A DNA stretch of 10,182 nucleotides from JALYSX01 sp035544315. GTDB taxonomy: Bacteria; Vulcanimicrobiota; Vulcanimicrobiia; Vulcanimicrobiales; Vulcanimicrobiaceae. Below, one piece after another: positions 1 to 8,146 of this stretch (the stretch's first letter is position 1; each line of letters begins with the position of its first letter). Made by a program: the position numbers and the translations under genes. The notes below the pieces were generated by a model. The model saw only the letters and a program-made list of their open reading frames with translations, made no database searches and was not told the DNA's origin. The DNA lies in assembly GCA_035544315.1 (NCBI GenBank), contig DATKGB010000090.1, positions 1-10,182 of the forward strand, read 5' to 3'.

Positions 1-15
1 GACGGCCAGCAAGCG

Positions 16-3000
16 CTAGGCGGGTGCGGTGGCACCTTCGGGGAGCGGGCGCATCTCTTGAGCGACCGCGCGGCGATCCGCGCGGCGTTCTCCCCAGCCG
101 ATCCAGGTGTTGTAGATCATCGGCACGACGAACAGCGTGAGTATCAGTGACGATATCAATCCGCCGATGATCACGGTGCCCATCGCTTGGCGCCACTCGG
201 CGCCTTCGGCAAAGCCCAGCGCCAGCGGCAGCATCCCGAAGATCATCGCGAACGTGGTCATCAGAATCGGGCGGAATCGCGTTGCGGCGGCTTGGAGGAC
301 CGCGTCGTGGACTCGCATCCCGCGCTTGATCAGCGTGTTGGAATAGTCGACCAGCAAGATCCCGTTCTTGGAGACAAGCCCAAAGAGCATGACGATCCCG
401 ATCATCGAGATAATGTTGAGCGATTGATTGCTGTTGGGTTCGGCCAGACGAACCAGCGGCGAGTTCATGAAGGCCAGGCCCCCGAACGCTCCGATGATTG
501 CCAGCGGAACGGCGAACATCACGATCAAGGGCTCGATGAAGTTGCTGTACAGAATGACCATCAGCATGTAGACCAACATGAAGGACGTCACTAGTGCCAA
601 CAGCATGTTGACCATCGCCTCGGCCAAGTATTGCGTGTCGCCCTGAGCTTCCAAATGGACGCCGGGCGGCAAGAAGCCCGGAACTTTGAGTTGCGTTTCC
701 AAGGGACCCGTGACGGCACCCAGTGAGTAGTTCGGCAGCACGCCGCCGGTTACGTTGACGACGCGCTCGCGGTCAAGCCGCTCGACCTTCGTCGGTGCGA
801 TTTCGTTGCTGAATGTTGCCACATCGGACAACGGAACCTCGGTCCCATCGGCGGCGCGAACGCGCACGTTCTGGAGCGATTCGAACGTGCTGCGATCGGT
901 CGCGGGGAACTGCACGCGCACGTCGACCAGTCCGTTGGCCGTGCGCACCTTGGTCGCGACGGCTCCGTCAATGGCGATACGAGCGGCGGTTGCCGCCGCA
1001 CCTGGCGAGATACCCAAGATCGCCGCTTTGGACGAATCGATCTGCACGTTTAGCCGAGGAGCGCCCGTCTCCGCGCTCGATTGGACGTTGACCGAACCCG
1101 GGGTCTTGGCTAAGAAGGCGGCGACCTTGTCCGCGGCGCCGTTGAGCTCGTCATCGGGCCCTTGCAGCGCATAGAAGATCTCCACACCCGAGCCGCCGCC
1201 GCCCTCGCCCGACACTTGGAAATCGCCGCCCGGAGCCAGATATCCCAGCCCGCGAATCTCGTCGATGATCGCGTTGGTCTCGCCACGCTTGCCCGCGAGC
1301 GTCTGCGCGTTGAGCGTCGCATAGTTTCCGCCGACCGAGCTTCCATGACCCGACGGTTTGCGACCGACCGTCGAACTGACCGATTGCACGTCTTTGATGT
1401 GCATGATCCCGTTTTCGAGCGCGTCGGTGTATTTCGATGTCATCAAGATCGGCGTGCCCGGCGGATAGGTCAGCGTCATCGAGATGGCGCCGGTTTGCCC
1501 CGCAGGGACGAAGTCAAACGAGAGCGTGCCCAGGCTCCAAGCGATCGGCGCCAGGATGATCGGCACGGCCAGCGTTGCCAGGATCATGCGCGGCTGAATC
1601 GTCCGGCCCGCAGCCAGACTCGGCATCATTCGAATGCCTGTGTAAAGCGCCGCCAGCACGAAGGCGAAGCCGTCGACGTAGAGCGCCGTGTTGCCGCCGG
1701 GGAGCAAGACGAACGCATTGATCAGCAACATCGAACAAACGAAGACGACAAAGCCGCCGTTGCGCAGCGCAAACGGCAGTGCGACGTCGCGATAGAGTGC
1801 GACGACGCGGTCGTATCGCTGCACGAACAGGTTGGCGATGAGCAGGGCCGCGAGCATCACGCCGACGACCTTGAGATACAACAGCGGCTGGATAAAGAGC
1901 ACCGCGGCCGCCGCGAGGATCGCGAAGCTGGCACTGGGACGCCCCAACACTTCAAACCACGTCGGGCGAGCTGGCGTCCGTTCTTTGACGCTCCATTTGG
2001 CCGCCAGCAGGGGCGTAAGCGTAAACGACACCAGCAAAGAGAACAGGGTCGCTACCACGACGACCAGCCCGAATTCTTTGAGATACTCGCCGACGATTCC
2101 GGGCATGAACGCGATCGGAAGAAACACGACGATGTCGACCATCGTGATGGCCACCGCCGCGCTGCCGATTTCCGTGCGTCCGTTGATCGCCGCATCCGTC
2201 GGCGTTTCGCCCAGATCTCGATGCCGGGTGATGTTCTCAAGCACGACGATCGAATCGTCGACGAGGATGCCGATAATCAGCGAGAGTGCCATGAGCGACA
2301 TGAAGTCGAAGGTGAATCCGAGCGCGCGCATCATGACGAACGTCGAGAAGATCGAGGTCGGGATCGCGACCAAGACGACGATCGCGTTCCGCCACGCGTG
2401 CAAGAATAGCAACATGACGATTGCGGTGAGGATGATGCCTTCCATGAGGGACAGCCAAACGCCGTTGAGTTCGGCCTTGGTTTCGTCGGCCGGGGCATCG
2501 ATTTCGTGGAAGGTCAGTTGCGGAAACTGCTTCTCGATTTGGACCAGTTGTGCGCGCGCGATCGCCGTCGAGCTGATCTCGTCCGACGTGATGTCGCGAC
2601 TCAAGCTGACGTAGAGTCGGGGCTCTCCGTTGAATTTTGAGATGGTGCGCTGATCCGCAAAGCTGTCGCTAGCGGTTGCAACGTCGCCGATTCGAAGCAA
2701 GCGCGAGCTCGAGCCGGCGATCGGCAGAGGGATAGCCGCCAAGTCGGCAGCGGTGTTGACATCGGCATGAACCGAGACGGTCGTCTCGCGCGTAGGTTGC
2801 TCCATGAGACCGCCCGGTAAGTTTTCGTTATTGTTTGAAACCGCGGCGAATACGTCGCCGAGGGTCGCACCCAAGCCCAGGAGGGCCGCCGGATTGGGCT
2901 CGACGTGAAACTCGCGCGTACGCGCGCCGTAAATGTCAACGCTCTCGATGTTAGGAATCTGCTTGATGACCGGTTCCACCCGATTGGTGACGACGTCGGC

Positions 3001-3459
3001 CAGCGCCGTCGCCGACAGCGAGTTCGAACTGATGGCCAGATCGAGCAGCGGTTCGGACGATCCGTTCTTGAAAACGTAGGGCGGATCCAAATCGGCGGGC
3101 ATGTAGACGCGCGCGGTGTCGACGCGGCGCTGCACGTCGATTTCCGCAAAGTTCAAATCGGTGCCGAGCTTGAGCTGGACGACGACCGTCGCGGTCCCTT
3201 CCTGCGCGGTCGCCGACATCTGGTCGAGGTTATCGATGCCGTCGATCTGATCTTCGATCGGCTTGACGACGAGCTTCTCCATCTCTTGCGGCGACGCGCC
3301 CGGGTACGATGCGGCGACGACTACGACCGGGAAGGTGGTGCCCGGCGGATCCTGGGCTTTGCCGATCTTGAAGTACGAAATAAACCCAAAGATCACCAAG
3401 GCGATGAAGACCATCGCGGTGATGACCGGGCGCGAAAGAGCGAATCGGGTTAACCACAT
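16..3459 (-). CDS. RND-family efflux transporter permease (AcrB/HAE-1 type) with an enlarged central membrane region
   Basis: Inner-membrane, proton-driven efflux permease of the AcrB/MexB type, expected to work as a trimer with a periplasmic adaptor and an outer-membrane channel. The 1147-residue product starts with a short cytoplasmic end and a first helix at about residues 13-31, followed by the porter (pore) domain. The paired aspartates of the proton relay are visible at D401 and D402 (GILVDDSIVVLEN), the relay lysine at K1031 (GLVSKNGILLVDY), and the conserved arginine-rich helix start near R1061-R1063. AcrB is about 1049 residues. The extra length lies between helices 6 and 7, roughly residues 508-645, where I count about four additional hydrophobic segments. 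A GGAG ribosome site lies 10 bases before the ATG. No adaptor or outer-membrane channel gene is in the window, so the substrate is unknown. The family is certain; drug specificity cannot be inferred. Confidence 0.93.
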   Translation of the reverse strand: MWLTRFALSRPVITAMVFIALVIFGFISYFKIGKAQDPPGTTFPVVVVAASYPGASPQEMEKLVVKPIEDQIDGIDNLDQMSATAQEGTATVVVQLKLGTDLNFAEIDVQRRVDTARVYMPADLDPPYVFKNGSSEPLLDLAISSNSLSATALADVVTNRVEPVIKQIPNIESVDIYGARTREFHVEPNPAALLGLGATLGDVFAAVSNNNENLPGGLMEQPTRETTVSVHADVNTAADLAAIPLPIAGSSSRLLRIGDVATASDSFADQRTISKFNGEPRLYVSLSRDITSDEISSTAIARAQLVQIEKQFPQLTFHEIDAPADETKAELNGVWLSLMEGIILTAIVMLLFLHAWRNAIVVLVAIPTSIFSTFVMMRALGFTFDFMSLMALSLIIGILVDDSIVVLENITRHRDLGETPTDAAINGRTEIGSAAVAITMVDIVVFLPIAFMPGIVGEYLKEFGLVVVVATLFSLLVSFTLTPLLAAKWSVKERTPARPTWFEVLGRPSASFAILAAAAVLFIQPLLYLKVVGVMLAALLIANLFVQRYDRVVALYRDVALPFALRNGGFVVFVCSMLLINAFVLLPGGNTALYVDGFAFVLAALYTGIRMMPSLAAGRTIQPRMILATLAVPIILAPIAWSLGTLSFDFVPAGQTGAISMTLTYPPGTPILMTSKYTDALENGIMHIKDVQSVSSTVGRKPSGHGSSVGGNYATLNAQTLAGKRGETNAIIDEIRGLGYLAPGGDFQVSGEGGGGSGVEIFYALQGPDDELNGAADKVAAFLAKTPGSVNVQSSAETGAPRLNVQIDSSKAAILGISPGAAATAARIAIDGAVATKVRTANGLVDVRVQFPATDRSTFESLQNVRVRAADGTEVPLSDVATFSNEIAPTKVERLDRERVVNVTGGVLPNYSLGAVTGPLETQLKVPGFLPPGVHLEAQGDTQYLAEAMVNMLLALVTSFMLVYMLMVILYSNFIEPLIVMFAVPLAIIGAFGGLAFMNSPLVRLAEPNSNQSLNIISMIGIVMLFGLVSKNGILLVDYSNTLIKRGMRVHDAVLQAAATRFRPILMTTFAMIFGMLPLALGFAEGAEWRQAMGTVIIGGLISSLILTLFVVPMIYNTWIGWGERRADRRAVAQEMRPLPEGATAPA

Positions 3460-3537
3460 ACTGCAAACACTCCAGGCAGAGCCATCTCACGGACGAATAC
3501 GGAGCAATCCTTGCGCTTGTTTCGGCTTCCGGCAGCC
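3460..3537 (-). promoter_or_regulatory. 5' leader and presumed promoter region of the RND pump gene
   Basis: This stretch separates the RND start codon from the terminator of the upstream unit, so the pump gene needs its own promoter here. A GGAG Shine-Dalgarno element is visible at about 3470-3473. I do not see a convincing -35/-10 pair or an obvious operator palindrome, and no regulator gene is next to it. The call rests on position only. Confidence 0.35.
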
Positions 3538-3570
3538 AAAAAGTGAAGATGCCGCTTTCGCGGCACCTTC
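3538..3570 (-). terminator. Rho-independent terminator after the tRNA-Leu gene
   Basis: On the minus strand an 11-base-pair stem (one G-U pair) is closed by a GAAA tetraloop, with arms at 3545-3555 and 3560-3570. Two bases after the stem come five T residues (3542-3538). It sits 23 bases after the end of the tRNA and would end transcription of the tRNA and of any read-through from the oppC side. No T run follows the hairpin on the plus strand, so it acts in one direction only. Confidence 0.88.
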
Positions 3571-3593
3571 GAAAGCGCTCGTTCAACCAAATT

Positions 3594-3677
3594 TCGGGCC
3601 GAGAAGACTCGAACTTCCACGCCGTTGCCAGCGCTGCCACCTCAAGGCAGTGCGTCTACCAATTCCGCCACGGCCCG
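3594..3677 (-). tRNA. tRNA-Leu (anticodon GAG)
   Basis: An 84-nt class II tRNA reads on the minus strand. The acceptor stem (CGGGCCG with CGGCCCG) pairs perfectly over seven bases, and the discriminator is A73 as expected for leucine. The D-arm carries the GCGGAATTGGTAGACGC pattern typical of bacterial tRNA-Leu. The anticodon stem is CTGCC/GGCAG with loop TTGAGGT, giving anticodon GAG (decodes CUC and CUU). A long variable arm forms a stem (CGCTG, loop GCAA, CGGCG), and the T-loop is TTCGAGT. The CCA end is not encoded; AAATTT follows. The first pair is C1-G72, which is unusual for tRNA-Leu. It lies 51 bases after the oppC stop codon and just before a strong terminator, so it may be co-transcribed with the upstream operon or have its own promoter in that gap. 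Confidence 0.95.
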
Positions 3678-3687
3678 TTTTCATGGG

Positions 3688-3711
3688 GTTGCGCCCGCGC
3701 TTGCGGGCAAC
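3688..3711 (-). other. GC-rich hairpin between oppC and tRNA-Leu
   Basis: A six-pair GC stem (GCGGGC with GCCCGC, four-base loop) is extended by three further pairs across a two-base bulge. It lies between the oppC stop codon and the tRNA 5' end. No T run follows, so I do not call it an intrinsic terminator. It could stabilise the 3' end of the operon mRNA after the tRNA is cut out, or serve in tRNA 5' processing; both are inference. Confidence 0.4.
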
Positions 3712-3728
3712 TTGAGGTAGTTTAGAGC

Positions 3729-4691
3729 CTACTTCATATTTGGGTCAAGCGCATCTCGCAGACCGTCGCCGATGTAGTTGATCGCGAGGACCGTGACCAG
3801 GATGCATAGGCCCGGGAAAACGGCCACCCACCAGCCATTGCTCATGGTACCCTCGGCGGCGGCTAGCATGTTGCCCCAGGACGCCGTGGGCGGCTGGATG
3901 CCGAAGCCCAAGTACGATAGGGTTGATTCCAAGACGATAACGCCGGCGACGTCCAAGGTCGCCTGGACGACGATCGGCGCCACCGCGTTGGGCAGCAAGT
4001 GGCGGAAAATAATCCGGCCGTCGCGATTGCCGACCGCGCGCGCGGCTTCGGCGAACTCGCGTTCCCGCAACGACAGGAACGAAGCTCGAACCAAACGTGC
4101 CACGCCCGGCCACGTCAACAGACCGACGATCAAGACGATCACGCCGAAGCTCAGCGAAGCCTTGGACGAACTGGCCGCAACGATCCCGGTGAGTACCAGG
4201 AGCAACGGCAGCAGCGGAATCGAGAGGAAGACGTCGGTGATGCGCATCAGCACCCAATCGACCCAGCCGCCGTAGTAGCCGGCGATCGCCCCCAGCGCGG
4301 TCCCGATCGTGATCTCCACGAGCACCGCAAACATCGCAACCTGCAGCGAGATCTGCGCGCCAAAGAGCATGCGTGACAGCAGATCGCGCCCGATCTCGTC
4401 GGAACCTAAGAGGTGGTGTCCGCAATGCAGGGCGTCGAGAAAACATGGCTTGACCGGGTCGCCGTGCCACCATTTTTCGTCGATGAAATTCGGGTCGAAC
4501 GGCGCCAAAAATTTGGCAAGGACTGCGGCCAGCACGACCAGCAGCAAGACGACAAAACCCATGATCGCCAACTTGTGCCGACTGAGTCGGCGCCAGAAGC
4601 TGACACGCTTGTAGATCGTCTCGTCGACATCGTCGGTCATTTCGACCGCTTTGGCCGGCGTCAACTGCCGCAAGGGAACGTTACCGTACAT
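3729..4691 (-). CDS. oppC: Peptide ABC transporter permease, OppC/DppC type
   Basis: Second membrane subunit of a di-/oligopeptide (or nickel) ABC importer, pairing with the OppB-type protein coded just upstream. The 320-residue product has a cytoplasmic N-terminus, a first helix at about 41-63, and a short periplasmic stretch ending in the LLGSDEIGRDLLSRMLFGA pattern (about 94-112) that typifies OppC/DppC. The binding-protein-dependent permease core follows, with further helices near 116-138, 145-172, 180-196, 237-258 and 287-308. The EAA loop that docks the ATPase is clear at 212-235 (EFAEAARAVG...RHLLPN). The ATG lies 12 bases after the oppB stop. No solute-binding protein or ATPase gene is in the window, so substrate (peptide, lysine-related or metal) is not shown. 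It is the last protein gene before tRNA-Leu. Confidence 0.9.
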   Translation of the reverse strand: MYGNVPLRQLTPAKAVEMTDDVDETIYKRVSFWRRLSRHKLAIMGFVVLLLVVLAAVLAKFLAPFDPNFIDEKWWHGDPVKPCFLDALHCGHHLLGSDEIGRDLLSRMLFGAQISLQVAMFAVLVEITIGTALGAIAGYYGGWVDWVLMRITDVFLSIPLLPLLLVLTGIVAASSSKASLSFGVIVLIVGLLTWPGVARLVRASFLSLREREFAEAARAVGNRDGRIIFRHLLPNAVAPIVVQATLDVAGVIVLESTLSYLGFGIQPPTASWGNMLAAAEGTMSNGWWVAVFPGLCILVTVLAINYIGDGLRDALDPNMK

Positions 4692-4703
4692 TATGCGCGC
4701 GGC

Positions 4704-5681
4704 CTAATCGTATTTCACGCGCGGGTCGAGCCAGGCGTACGCAACGTCGGCAAAGAGGTTGAAGAACACGACGAGCGCCGATACCAGGCACAGGTACCCC
4801 ATCAAGAGCGAGATATCGAGCTGCTGCAAAGCGTCAAAGAACAATCGCCCCATCCCGGGCCACGAGAAGATCGTCTCGGTGACGACCGCGCCGGCCAGCA
4901 GGCCGGGCAACGATAGCGCCACGATGGTCACCAGCGGAATCAGACCGTTCTTTAGGCCGTGCTTGAGCACGATCGTCATTTGACTCAACCCTTTGGCGGC
5001 GGCCGTCCGGATGTAGTCGGTCCGCATGACCTCGAGCATCGACGAACGCGTAAAGCGGCTGTAGAGCGCGAGCGAAAGAAATGACAGGACCATCGTCGGA
5101 AGGACCAAGTGCACCAAATGGTCGCCCAAAATGAAAACGTCGCTGTTGGTCGCGATGCCCGACGACGGCAGCTGCAGCTTGTAGCCGAACGGTAACGGGA
5201 TGCCGTTGACGGCCAAACCCAATTGCAGCATCAGCGCCAGCCAAAAGACCGGCATCGACTGCCCGAAGAACGCAAATGTCGTGATCGCGTAGTCGCCGAT
5301 GGTATAAGGCTTGACGGCAGAAAATATCCCTAAAGCCATTCCGACGGTCAGCGAAAGTAGCAGCGATGCGCCCATTAGCGTGAGGGTTGCGGGGACGCGT
5401 TCGGCAATCGCGGTAAGAACGTCCTCGGAATTGCTGTTCGAATACCCGAAATCGCCCCTGACGACGTTGCCCAGCCAATGCAAATACTGGATGGGCAGGG
5501 GCTTGTCGAGGCCGAAATTGTGCTTGAGCCGAATGATGTCGGCCTCGGTAATGTGCGGGTTCTGCAGGTAGGGCGCCAGCGGGCCGCCCGGCGCTTTGCT
5601 CAATATCCCGAACAGGATCATCGAGATCAGGATCAGGAGCGGAACCGCCTGCAACGTCCTTCGGACGACGTAGTTGAACAT
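4704..5681 (-). CDS. oppB: Peptide ABC transporter permease, OppB/DppB type
   Basis: First membrane subunit of a peptide-type ABC importer. The 325-residue product begins with the classic N-terminal helix (about 9-29) and the family's periplasmic region: PGGP at 31-34, then LGLDKPLP-like residues 57-63 and a WLGNVVRGDFGYS pattern at 69-81. The permease core has helices near 99-124, 133-158, 189-209, 246-272 and 291-317. The EAA-type loop is at 222-245 (DYIRTAAAKG, then HGLKNGLIP), which contacts the ATPase. The C-terminus ends WLDPRVKYD, typical of the family. Its ATG is only 9 bases after the kce-like stop codon, so it appears translationally linked to the lysine-pathway genes upstream. OppB and DppB cannot be told apart from the sequence; the symbol denotes the family type. 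Confidence 0.9.
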   Translation of the reverse strand: MFNYVVRRTLQAVPLLILISMILFGILSKAPGGPLAPYLQNPHITEADIIRLKHNFGLDKPLPIQYLHWLGNVVRGDFGYSNSNSEDVLTAIAERVPATLTLMGASLLLSLTVGMALGIFSAVKPYTIGDYAITTFAFFGQSMPVFWLALMLQLGLAVNGIPLPFGYKLQLPSSGIATNSDVFILGDHLVHLVLPTMVLSFLSLALYSRFTRSSMLEVMRTDYIRTAAAKGLSQMTIVLKHGLKNGLIPLVTIVALSLPGLLAGAVVTETIFSWPGMGRLFFDALQQLDISLLMGYLCLVSALVVFFNLFADVAYAWLDPRVKYD

Positions 5682-5690
5682 CGGCCGCCG

Positions 5691-6542
5691 CTAGTTAGGC
5701 GCGGGGACGGGGAGTCCTTGCGGGGACCTCTTTGGCCCGAGTTTCAACATGTCGCGGGCTTGGTCGGGCGTAGCGACCGGCCGCCCGGCTTCCCGGGCGA
5801 TGCGCACGACTCGGGCCACGAGCTCTTCGTTGGTCGCCAAGCGACCCTTACTGAAATAGAGATTGTCTTCCAATCCGACGCGGACGTGTCCGCCCATGGC
5901 AATCGCGGCCATCGTCATGGTCAGTTGGGCACGGCCTACGCCCGCCACCGACCACGTGCAGCCCGCCGGCAGATCGTCAACCAGATCGCACAAATTTTGA
6001 ACCGTAGCTTCCATCGCGCCGGGCACGCCCAAAACGAAGTCTGCGTGTTGCGGTAGGGTCAGGTCCCCATCCTTGGCCAGACGACGCGCGTTGGCCAAAT
6101 GGCCTTTGTCGAAGACTTCTAACTCGGGGCGCACGTCGAACTTCTTCATCCCGCGAAGAATCTCGCGCATGATCGGAAACGAATTCTCGAAGATCTCGTC
6201 GCCGAAGTTGACCGACCCGCAGGTCAGCGTCGCCATCTCCGGACGCAGTTGCAGCACCGCCGCGCGTTCGTCCGGACGCATTCCGATCGCACCGCCCGTC
6301 GAGAACTGGACGATCAGGTCGCTGTGCTGACGAATTGCTGCGTAGGCTTGGGCAAAACGTTCGACCGCGTGGGTATTGGTACCGTCGTCCTCACGGCAAT
6401 GGACGTGCACGATCGACGCGCCCGCAGCGGCAATCTTCGCGGCGGTCTCGCCCAGCTGTTGCGGCGTTACCGGCAAATGCGGGGTCTGGTCGGGCATGAT
6501 CTCGGCGCCTACCGGCGCGCAGGTGATGATGAGCGGATCCAT
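5691..6542 (-). CDS. kce: 3-keto-5-aminohexanoate cleavage enzyme-like BKACE protein (DUF849)
   Basis: Zinc-dependent beta-keto acid cleavage enzyme, cytoplasmic. Kce of lysine fermentation condenses 3-keto-5-aminohexanoate with acetyl-CoA to give 3-aminobutyryl-CoA and acetoacetate. The 283-residue length matches the family (about 275-310). Zinc ligands are visible as H46 and H48 (IVHVHCRED) and E225 in RVGLEDN, with R221 and D226 beside it; E14 and the PELEVFD motif (139-145) also match family active-site positions. These positions align well with those reported for the Cloacimonas enzyme (H46, H48, E230, R226, D231). I chose the ATG at 6542 because the frame extends far upstream in low-complexity arginine-rich sequence overlapping kamC, while MDPLIITCAPVGAE is the conserved family start; AGAG lies upstream. 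The BKACE family covers many substrates, so the lysine role rests on the kamB/kamC neighbours. Confidence 0.85.
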   Translation of the reverse strand: MDPLIITCAPVGAEIMPDQTPHLPVTPQQLGETAAKIAAAGASIVHVHCREDDGTNTHAVERFAQAYAAIRQHSDLIVQFSTGGAIGMRPDERAAVLQLRPEMATLTCGSVNFGDEIFENSFPIMREILRGMKKFDVRPELEVFDKGHLANARRLAKDGDLTLPQHADFVLGVPGAMEATVQNLCDLVDDLPAGCTWSVAGVGRAQLTMTMAAIAMGGHVRVGLEDNLYFSKGRLATNEELVARVVRIAREAGRPVATPDQARDMLKLGPKRSPQGLPVPAPN

Positions 6543-6544
6543 AG

Positions 6545-8146
6545 TCACTCTTTCAACGCGTCGTACGCGGATTGGATGAGGCGGTCGTCCAGGCCTAGCA
6601 GCGCGGCCAAAGCGATGGCGTCGGCGGACGCAACGTGCTCGCCCGTGACTTCGATCACCCCGTAATCCATCGAGCGCGCCAGCAACGCCAGCGACGCCTC
6701 GAGGTCGCCGTCGGGTGGACGCGTGGGAATGTCGCGCAAACCCCGCACCGCGAAATGACGCACGCGTGCCGCCTCGGCGACGCCGGCCAGATGGGTGGCG
6801 ATCAGCGCGCAATCCCCGCTCTCGCGTAGACGCCCGATCACCGCGACGAGTAAGGCACGTCCCTCATGTGGAGTGGTCGTGCGCGCGAACTCATCGACCA
6901 GGACTAGCATCCGCTGCGGCGCGCGCCCCAGAATCTCGCGCAGGCGCACGACTTCCTTGGCAAACGACGACAGTAGGCCACCGCGTTGGTCGTCGCCGCC
7001 GATTCCCAGCCAGACGATCCTATCGAACAACCCCACCCGCGCGCGGCGCACCGGCACCGGAAGTCCGAACGCCGCGCACAGCGCGATCGCGCCGCACGCG
7101 CGCAGCGCGACCGATTTTCCACCCATGTTGGGACCGGTCAGCACCGCAACCCCCCGCAGATCCAACGCGATCGGCGCGTAATCCAGACCCTCGCGCCGCA
7201 GTTCGTCTTCCAGGCAGAGAAAGCGTCCCGATTCAAACTCGACGCTCGCATCGTCGACGACGTCGGGCGCGACGCACGCAAAGCGTTGCGCGAATCGTAC
7301 CTGCGCGACCAAGACGTCGATGCAACCGAGTCGATCGGCAGCCAGTTCGAGCGCGGCGCAGCGCGCCCGCACCGCCCAGGAAAGGCGTGCGCGTACCGCT
7401 TGCTCCCCCGCCGCGACCGATTGCACCGCGCCATCGCGACGCCCCAGGCTTTCCAACGCCGCCTCGTCGAGTTCCAACGCGCACAGCAGATACGTCGGCG
7501 CCTCCCGCATGACGCGAACGCCCGGCGGCAATGCGCCGTGAAGATCGGCCCGCATCACGATGAACTCCTCGTCGAGATGCTCGCGCGAAAGGATCGCCGC
7601 CGCGCTTGCGGCTAAGCGGCCGCGCGCGGTTTCGTAGGTCGCCTGCGCGACGCGCGCGGCGTCACGCACGGCCGCCAACGCAGGATCGAACCCGTCGTCC
7701 AAATAGAATCCCGCGTTTCCGGCGCGTCCGGGTTCGAGCGTCGCGGCCAGTTCGTCGACGGCAGCGTGCGGCATCCAGGCCAACGTCGGAGCGTCGACCG
7801 CCAGCGCACCCAAGCGTTTCCAGGCGTCGCAAAACCGTAGCAATTCCAGAAACGCCGGATCGTCGAGAACGTCTCCCATCGACGCGCGCGCCAACGCGGC
7901 GGCGACGTCGGGCGCGTGACGCAGCGCGTCGCGCATCGCGTCCACACGCGCTGCGTCGATTTCGTTTGCAGCCGCAACGATACGCAGCGCGTTAGCCCGC
8001 GCGCCTGCCTCGTCCCCGCGTCGAAACGGGCGCAGACGTTCGAACGCGCGGTCGCCATAGGCGCCGACCGGTGCGAGTTGCTCCAGCAGCCAAGGTACGT
8101 CTAACGACGTTGCGGTAGCGGCATCGAGCAGTTCGTCGACGTTCAT
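6545..8146 (-). CDS. kamC: MutS-like ATPase, lysine 5,6-aminomutase reactivase subunit KamC-like
   Basis: The 533-residue protein has a MutS-family ATPase domain at its C-terminal half. Walker A is TGPNMGGKS at 337-345, the MutS-type signature region follows (about 385-400, GGLLSSFAKEV), Walker B is LVLVDEFAR at 414-421, and a switch histidine sits in ATHL at 450-453. The N-terminal 330 residues are mainly alanine-rich helices and lack the mismatch-recognition domain of MutS; there is no Smr domain as in MutS2. Proteins of this build lie in lysine-fermentation clusters, where KamC is the ATPase that with KamB reactivates the adenosylcobalamin-dependent aminomutase KamDE. Its ATG overlaps the kamB stop by four bases (ATGA) and its stop is two bases before the kce-like start, so the three are almost certainly co-translated. 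MutS-like ATPase is certain; the KamC role is inferred from context and overall form. Confidence 0.82.
   Translation of the reverse strand: MNVDELLDAATATSLDVPWLLEQLAPVGAYGDRAFERLRPFRRGDEAGARANALRIVAAANEIDAARVDAMRDALRHAPDVAAALARASMGDVLDDPAFLELLRFCDAWKRLGALAVDAPTLAWMPHAAVDELAATLEPGRAGNAGFYLDDGFDPALAAVRDAARVAQATYETARGRLAASAAAILSREHLDEEFIVMRADLHGALPPGVRVMREAPTYLLCALELDEAALESLGRRDGAVQSVAAGEQAVRARLSWAVRARCAALELAADRLGCIDVLVAQVRFAQRFACVAPDVVDDASVEFESGRFLCLEDELRREGLDYAPIALDLRGVAVLTGPNMGGKSVALRACGAIALCAAFGLPVPVRRARVGLFDRIVWLGIGGDDQRGGLLSSFAKEVVRLREILGRAPQRMLVLVDEFARTTTPHEGRALLVAVIGRLRESGDCALIATHLAGVAEAARVRHFAVRGLRDIPTRPPDGDLEASLALLARSMDYGVIEVTGEHVASADAIALAALLGLDDRLIQSAYDALKE

Noticed and set aside
1162..2409. 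Long plus-strand open frame of 415 codons opposite the RND gene
   Set aside because: It lies wholly antisense to a confidently identified gene, is dominated by Arg, Asp, His and Gln as expected of a GC-rich shadow frame, and shows no domain or ribosome site.
3263..3715. Plus-strand frame of 150 codons across the RND start, the terminator and the tRNA
   Set aside because: It runs through a certain tRNA gene and a terminator hairpin, so it is not a plausible protein gene.
6543..6812. 90-codon upstream extension of the cleavage-enzyme frame
   Set aside because: It is arginine-rich, overlaps the end of the MutS-like gene in another frame, and precedes the family's conserved start at 6542.
6545..8146. 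MutS or MutS2 DNA mismatch-repair protein
   Set aside because: The ATPase domain is MutS-like, but the protein is too short, has no mismatch-recognition or Smr domain, and sits between kamB-like and kce-like genes.
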